NCBI GenBank assembly: GCA_045863575.1
Contig: BTUC01000184.1
Span: forward strand, 1-13,745
Origin: JAAXZI01 sp045863575
GTDB taxonomy: Bacteria; Planctomycetota; Phycisphaerae; UBA1845; PWPN01
Length of the DNA stretch: 13,745 bases
Direction: 5' to 3'
Within the stretch, counting starts at the first letter, position 1; the number at the start of each line of letters is the position of its first letter. Shown one piece after another: positions 13,608 through 13,745 of the stretch. The notes under the pieces are model-generated. The model searched no databases, had not been told where the DNA came from, and was given only the letters and a program-made list of their open reading frames with translations. Position numbers and translations under genes: made by a program.

Positions 13608-13745
13608 TCAGGCAGGTGATGCATGAAGCCGGATGGGCAGCAATCGGGCGAGATGCTCGAAATCGCTGTCGGTAGTAAAGAGGGGGATCCCTACGCGATG
13701 AGCTACCGCGCACAGCAGCAGATCAGTCGGTGTGCCGGGAACACC
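13608..13745 (-). CDS. PIN-domain (VapC-like) protein, C-terminal part only
   Basis: A minus-strand frame enters from the window edge and ends at TGA at 13608. The 45 visible residues read TDLLLCAVAHRVGIPLFTTD, then SDFEHLARLLPIRL and a short tail, the usual end of PIN-domain ribonucleases. The Asp of TDLLL and the Asp residues of TTDSDF correspond to the last acidic metal ligands of the family. The N-terminal acidic residues and any antitoxin gene would lie beyond the window, so whether this is a VapBC toxin pair or an orphan cannot be told. A gap of 210 bp separates it from the fucosidase gene. Confidence 0.75.
   Translation of the reverse strand, partial: GVPGTPTDLLLCAVAHRVGIPLFTTDSDFEHLARLLPIRLHASPA

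Noticed and set aside
13471..13713. 80-residue minus-strand frame upstream of the fucosidase
   Set aside because: It overlaps the PIN-domain end in another frame and has no ribosome site or recognisable motif.

Overview
The window reads as high-GC chromosomal DNA from a planctomycete-like bacterium (Planctomycetota, perhaps Phycisphaerae or an uncultured relative). This rests on gene content only. It has a large secreted GH38 glycosidase with a rhamnogalacturonan-lyase-type N-terminal domain, a DUF1080-GH29 fusion, a Tat-exported FAD oxidoreductase with a C-terminal discoidin-like domain, a thrombospondin type 3 (TSP3) repeat protein with a tripartite C-terminal anchor, a CxxC-x17-CxxC zinc-ribbon protein, and intergenic gaps full of short palindromic repeats. 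No rRNA, tRNA, CRISPR array or recognisable transposase was seen.

Layout from left to right. Bases 1-380 are repeat-rich and non-coding. They lead into a secreted protein (381-1850, +) with exactly five 23-residue TSP3 calcium-binding units and a C-terminal Cys/membrane/Arg sorting tail. A repeat-dense gap (1851-2307) holds a composite REP-like palindrome array and an 8-bp tandem repeat. A small zinc-ribbon protein (2308-2700, -) follows. After a gap that ends in strong, mutually exclusive hairpins comes a three-gene + strand cluster: a GNAT acetyltransferase (3156-3629), a two-helix membrane protein overlapping it by 4 bp (3626-3952), and a Tat-exported FAD oxidoreductase (3974-5935).

A 361-bp gap carries inverted or second copies of the two repeat families seen at the left edge, plus a good sigma70-like promoter. 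It precedes a 1128-residue secreted GH38 alpha-mannosidase-like protein (6297-9683, +). Next, with no Shine-Dalgarno but a -10-like box almost touching its start codon, is RtcA, the RNA 3'-terminal phosphate cyclase (9729-10751, +). A convergent gap (10752-11093) holds a further copy of each of two intergenic repeats. A secreted DUF1080-GH29 alpha-L-fucosidase-like enzyme lies on the minus strand (11094-13397). The right edge cuts through the C-terminal end of a PIN-domain (VapC-like) protein (13608-13745, -).

How the genes may work together: GH38, GH29/DUF1080 and the exported FAD oxidoreductase all look extracytoplasmic and together suggest breakdown of a fucose- and mannose-containing glycan, possibly with an oxidative step. 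They are not one operon, because the strands differ and rtcA intervenes, so the shared pathway is inference. The zinc-ribbon protein, rtcA and the PIN protein look like unrelated housekeeping or RNA-related genes. The least ordinary features are the domain fusions, the possible oxidised-sugar pathway, the possibly leaderless rtcA, and at least four dispersed intergenic repeat families.
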